Source: Planktothrix sp. FACHB-1365
GTDB taxonomy: Bacteria; Cyanobacteriota; Cyanobacteriia; Cyanobacteriales; Microcoleaceae
Assembly (NCBI RefSeq): GCF_014697575.1
Contig: NZ_JACJSC010000045.1
Span: 1 to 36,335, forward strand
Direction of reading: 5' to 3'
Length of the DNA: 36,335 nt
A model generated the notes under the pieces. It saw only the letters and a program-made list of their open reading frames with translations. It searched no databases and was not told the DNA's origin. Shown here piece by piece: positions 33,988 to 36,335 of this stretch. The position numbers were made by a program, and so were the translations under genes. Positions within the stretch are counted from its first letter, which is position 1. The number at the start of each line of letters is the position of its first letter.

Positions 33988-34350
33988 ATGTTATCAAAAT
34001 CTACCTCTCAAGTGATCGATCAGTTCCAAAATACCTTGAAACAGCTTCACACGACCTTGATCTCAGCCCCTCTCGATTCTACCGATTTAAAACAGACCTT
34101 TCAACAGGCAAAAGTCACCTTTCAAACCCAAATTATGGGGATCAACGAGAGTGATTTTGATCCCCCTGTTGAGTCTAAAATCCAATCCTATTTAACGGAA
34201 ACTCATAAACAGATGCGACTCTTAGAAATGGATCTAAAATTTCTACAAGTATCTCATCAATCTGCCACCTTCCGCACCCGCCTCACCCAAATTCAAAATC
34301 GCCTCGATCTCCTGTTGAGTTATGGTGAAGCCATTGTGAAAGATGTTTGA
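33988..34350 (+). CDS. PatD-like protein
   Basis: 120 residues, all alpha-helical. The C-terminal pattern HKQMRLLEMDLKFLQVSHQSATFRTRLTQIQNRLDLLLSYGEAIV matches, from memory, the heterocyst frequency control protein PatD, in which this helical segment is most conserved. The N-terminal half (QVIDQFQNTLKQLHTTLI) is weaker. In heterocyst formers PatD influences differentiation through FtsZ. The window shows no heterocyst genes, so in a non-heterocystous host its role, perhaps in cell division, is open. Confidence 0.6.
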   Translation: MLSKSTSQVIDQFQNTLKQLHTTLISAPLDSTDLKQTFQQAKVTFQTQIMGINESDFDPPVESKIQSYLTETHKQMRLLEMDLKFLQVSHQSATFRTRLTQIQNRLDLLLSYGEAIVKDV

Positions 34351-34394
34351 TCCTGAAACCTAAACAGTGAAAAATTTTTCCCCTGTTCCCGGCT

Positions 34395-35774
34395 TTAACC
34401 AATGCAACGAGGAAGTTCAACTCGAAATGTTGTTCCTTTTCCAGGTTGGCTTTCTACAGTAATACTTCCCTGCATTAATTCTACTAACGATCCAGTAATC
34501 GCTAAACCTAAACCAGCACCATTATGAGGACGATTTATGGTTTGGTTGGCTTGCCAAAACTCTTTAAAAATATGCGGTTGGTCAGTTAAATTAATCCCAA
34601 TTCCGGTATCTTGAACAATGATCACAACTCGATCATTAGGTAACTCTCCAATTTCGAGAGAAACACAACCCTTTTCTGTAAATTTAATCCCATTAGAAAG
34701 CAAATTAACCAAAATTTGGCGTAATCTTACACGATCATTAACAATAGTAATAGGACGTTGGAGATCTTGTACCTCTAATTCCAAAGCTTTTTGTTGTGCT
34801 AACACTCGCAATTCATCACAGGTTATGATGCCTAAGTCTGCTAAATCAAAAGTATCCTGTTGCAAGTTTATACGGCGAGCTTCTAGTTTAGAAAAATCTA
34901 ATATTGCTTCAATCAACTTTAATAGATTTTTGCCATTATTAAAAATACGCTCAACCATCCCTACTAAACATTCATCGTGTTGATTTTGCATCCGACGCAA
35001 CAACAGGTTAGAAAATCCTAGAATCGCATTAAGGGGGGTTCGTAATTCATGAGAAATAGTTGAGATAAACTGAGTTTTCAGACGATCTGCCTCAATCAAT
35101 TGCAAATTTTGAAGTTGTGTTTGGTGTAGTTCTTCTTCTGCTTGCTTCCGGGTTGTAATATCTCGTAATAACCACCGTAGAGAAATAACTGTATCGGATT
35201 GATTCCGAACAGTTTCCACTGTTAGCGAACCATAAAAACTTTGTTTATCCCGCTTACAAAGACAGATTTCCCACTCCTGAATCCGATTAATTTTTGGCAG
35301 TTGATTCAGCATTAAACGGAAATTTCTACGACTTTCTTCAGGAACAAAATTGATGACAAGTTTGTTAATTAAATATTTAGAGGAAATATTAAATAGTTCT
35401 GCTGCGGCATGGTTTGCTTCTTGAATTCTTCCATAGGTATCCGTAACGAAATAACCATCTGGAGCAAATTCAAACAGTTCCTGATAGCGTTGTCGTTCCC
35501 TCTCAGCAATCTGCCATGCTTCTGCTAATTCATTATTTTTTAGGTGTAATTCTTCTTCAGCAATGTGTAGTTCTTCCAAAGCCAAGCTGAGTTCCTCTAA
35601 ACATTGCTGAAGAAATTGAGGTTGAGTTGAGGTAATCTCAGCAGCATTTTCATATAAAACATTAATTCTATTAGCAGCAATCTCAATTTTATGTAAAAGA
35701 ATATTTTCCTGATCAATGTTCATAGGATTTTTAGGTTTATTTAAAAAAAGCATATTAATATTTAAAAAAAGCAT
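34395..35774 (-). CDS. Soluble PAS-containing sensor histidine kinase
   Basis: 459 residues. An N-terminal coiled coil (about 55-98, EELSLALEELHIAEEELHLK) leads to a PAS domain (98-210, YQELFEFAPDGYFVTDTYGR, ending WLLRDITTRKQAEEEL), then HisKA with H242 in STISHELRTPLN, and HATPase_c with LVNLLSNGIKFTEKG (N box) and VQDTGIGIN (G1). No transmembrane segment, so it is cytoplasmic. No receiver or regulator gene is adjacent (an orphan kinase). The start is doubtful: a 21-bp tandem duplication supplies two in-frame ATGs (35774 and 35753), and a third at 35723 begins MNIDQENILL. Confidence 0.9.
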   Translation of the reverse strand: MLFLNINMLFLNKPKNPMNIDQENILLHKIEIAANRINVLYENAAEITSTQPQFLQQCLEELSLALEELHIAEEELHLKNNELAEAWQIAERERQRYQELFEFAPDGYFVTDTYGRIQEANHAAAELFNISSKYLINKLVINFVPEESRRNFRLMLNQLPKINRIQEWEICLCKRDKQSFYGSLTVETVRNQSDTVISLRWLLRDITTRKQAEEELHQTQLQNLQLIEADRLKTQFISTISHELRTPLNAILGFSNLLLRRMQNQHDECLVGMVERIFNNGKNLLKLIEAILDFSKLEARRINLQQDTFDLADLGIITCDELRVLAQQKALELEVQDLQRPITIVNDRVRLRQILVNLLSNGIKFTEKGCVSLEIGELPNDRVVIIVQDTGIGINLTDQPHIFKEFWQANQTINRPHNGAGLGLAITGSLVELMQGSITVESQPGKGTTFRVELPRCIG

Positions 35775-35781
35775 ATTAATA
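35740..35781. repeat. 21-bp tandem duplication at the kinase start
   Basis: The unit TTTAAAAAAAGCATATTAATA occupies 35740-35760 and again 35761-35781, exactly. Each copy includes an ATG on the minus strand, adding seven codons in frame (MLFLNIN before MLFLNKP). Confidence 0.9.
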
Positions 35782-36105
35782 GTTCTTTAATCCAGAATCA
35801 AAAGCTAAATCGCTTCAAAATTCTCTCCCCTATTAAGATAACCTACAGATCTTTGTAGAGTTACTTTATATTCATTTATTTGTAATCTCTCTTAAGAAAG
35901 AGAAGATCGGTTTTATTGATTTATTGAGATAAAGAAAAAAATTAACCACCTCCGTCATGATAACAAACTTGGAGATGGTAAGAATAATAGTATAGGAATA
36001 CTTTTTTATTTTAAATTCCCATTCATAGAGAAACTAAATGTAGGTACTTTCTGATTGAAAATCAGGAACACTGAAGATTGCAGAGAAAACTGGAGTCAGA
36101 GATGA
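35775..36105. other. Spacer between the kinase gene and 23S rRNA, no 5S seen
   Basis: This 331-bp stretch is AT-rich. CTGATT/AATCAG at 36051-36065 is a small hairpin about 40 bp beyond the 23S end on the minus strand. I searched by eye for a 5S rRNA on the minus strand and found none of its conserved segments. Confidence 0.6.

Positions 36106-36335
<230 letters not shown>

Overview
The window is almost certainly from a filamentous cyanobacterium of the Planktothrix/Oscillatoria kind. GCGATCGC (HIP1) octamers are scattered throughout. Many genes belong to families found mainly in cyanobacteria: Npun_F0813-type, PatD-type, a CruA/CruP-type lycopene cyclase, a tocopherol methyltransferase, stand-alone MEKHLA, the long form of IspH, and an YbjN/lipoate-ligase-like pair. 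Tandem heptamers and GATCCCCCTAAATCC-type inverted repeats fill several spacers. The genus is inferred; no species marker was compared.

Positions 1-2437 are an accessory segment with no housekeeping gene. It holds a partial gene with a SAP-like helical N-terminus (it runs off the left edge), a small ribbon-helix-helix (RHH) protein gene behind an inverted repeat, a coiled-coil protein whose gene and leader carry six copies of an 18-bp repeat, an array of six GGTGACGGTTCA direct repeats followed by an A-rich tract, a possible 50-residue ORF, and a 49-bp near-palindrome. The segment stops at the 3' end of a tRNA-Arg(UCU) gene. It looks like the end of an integrated plasmid-like element with replication or partition functions, and it is the best place in the window to look for something undescribed.

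Positions 2438-14650 are mostly ordinary cyanobacterial genes: an Npun_F0813-type protein, a multi-spanning membrane protein, an HTH protein with a very acidic middle, a tocopherol-type methyltransferase, the KtrB/KtrA potassium uptake system, a small membrane protein, an ABC1/UbiB-type kinase, a DegT-type sugar aminotransferase, a monooxygenase-like small protein and an unknown protein with a duplicated linker. The 12.6-13.3 kb gap contains a 74-codon open frame that has no ATG, GTG or TTG at its head.

Positions 14647-26500 carry a methyltransferase, a gene-free stretch with a strongly folded RNA-like sequence (possibly a solo HEARO/omega-RNA relic), an YbjN-domain protein overlapping a lipoate-ligase-like gene, ispH, a fatty-aldehyde-type dehydrogenase divergent from a CruA-type cyclase, a short unknown protein, ftsH, and an FMN reductase divergent from ftsH.

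Positions 25787-32218 are mainly minus-strand: a cyclase-family hydrolase 18 bp after a glycosyltransferase, a DUF29 protein, an alpha/beta hydrolase resembling pheophytinases, a plus-strand MEKHLA protein, and a bifunctional Rel/SpoT enzyme. A TnpB-only IS200/IS605-type element (about 32.39-33.8 kb) sits directly upstream of rel. Next come a PatD-like gene, a soluble PAS-histidine kinase, and the 3' end of a 23S rRNA entering from the right edge with no recognisable 5S gene after it.

Themes that link genes: isoprenoid, pigment and tocopherol metabolism (ispH, cruA-like, tocopherol methyltransferase, ABC1 kinase, pheophytinase-like hydrolase) and stress or ion control (ktrAB, rel, ftsH, histidine kinase). 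These are scattered rather than in one operon.
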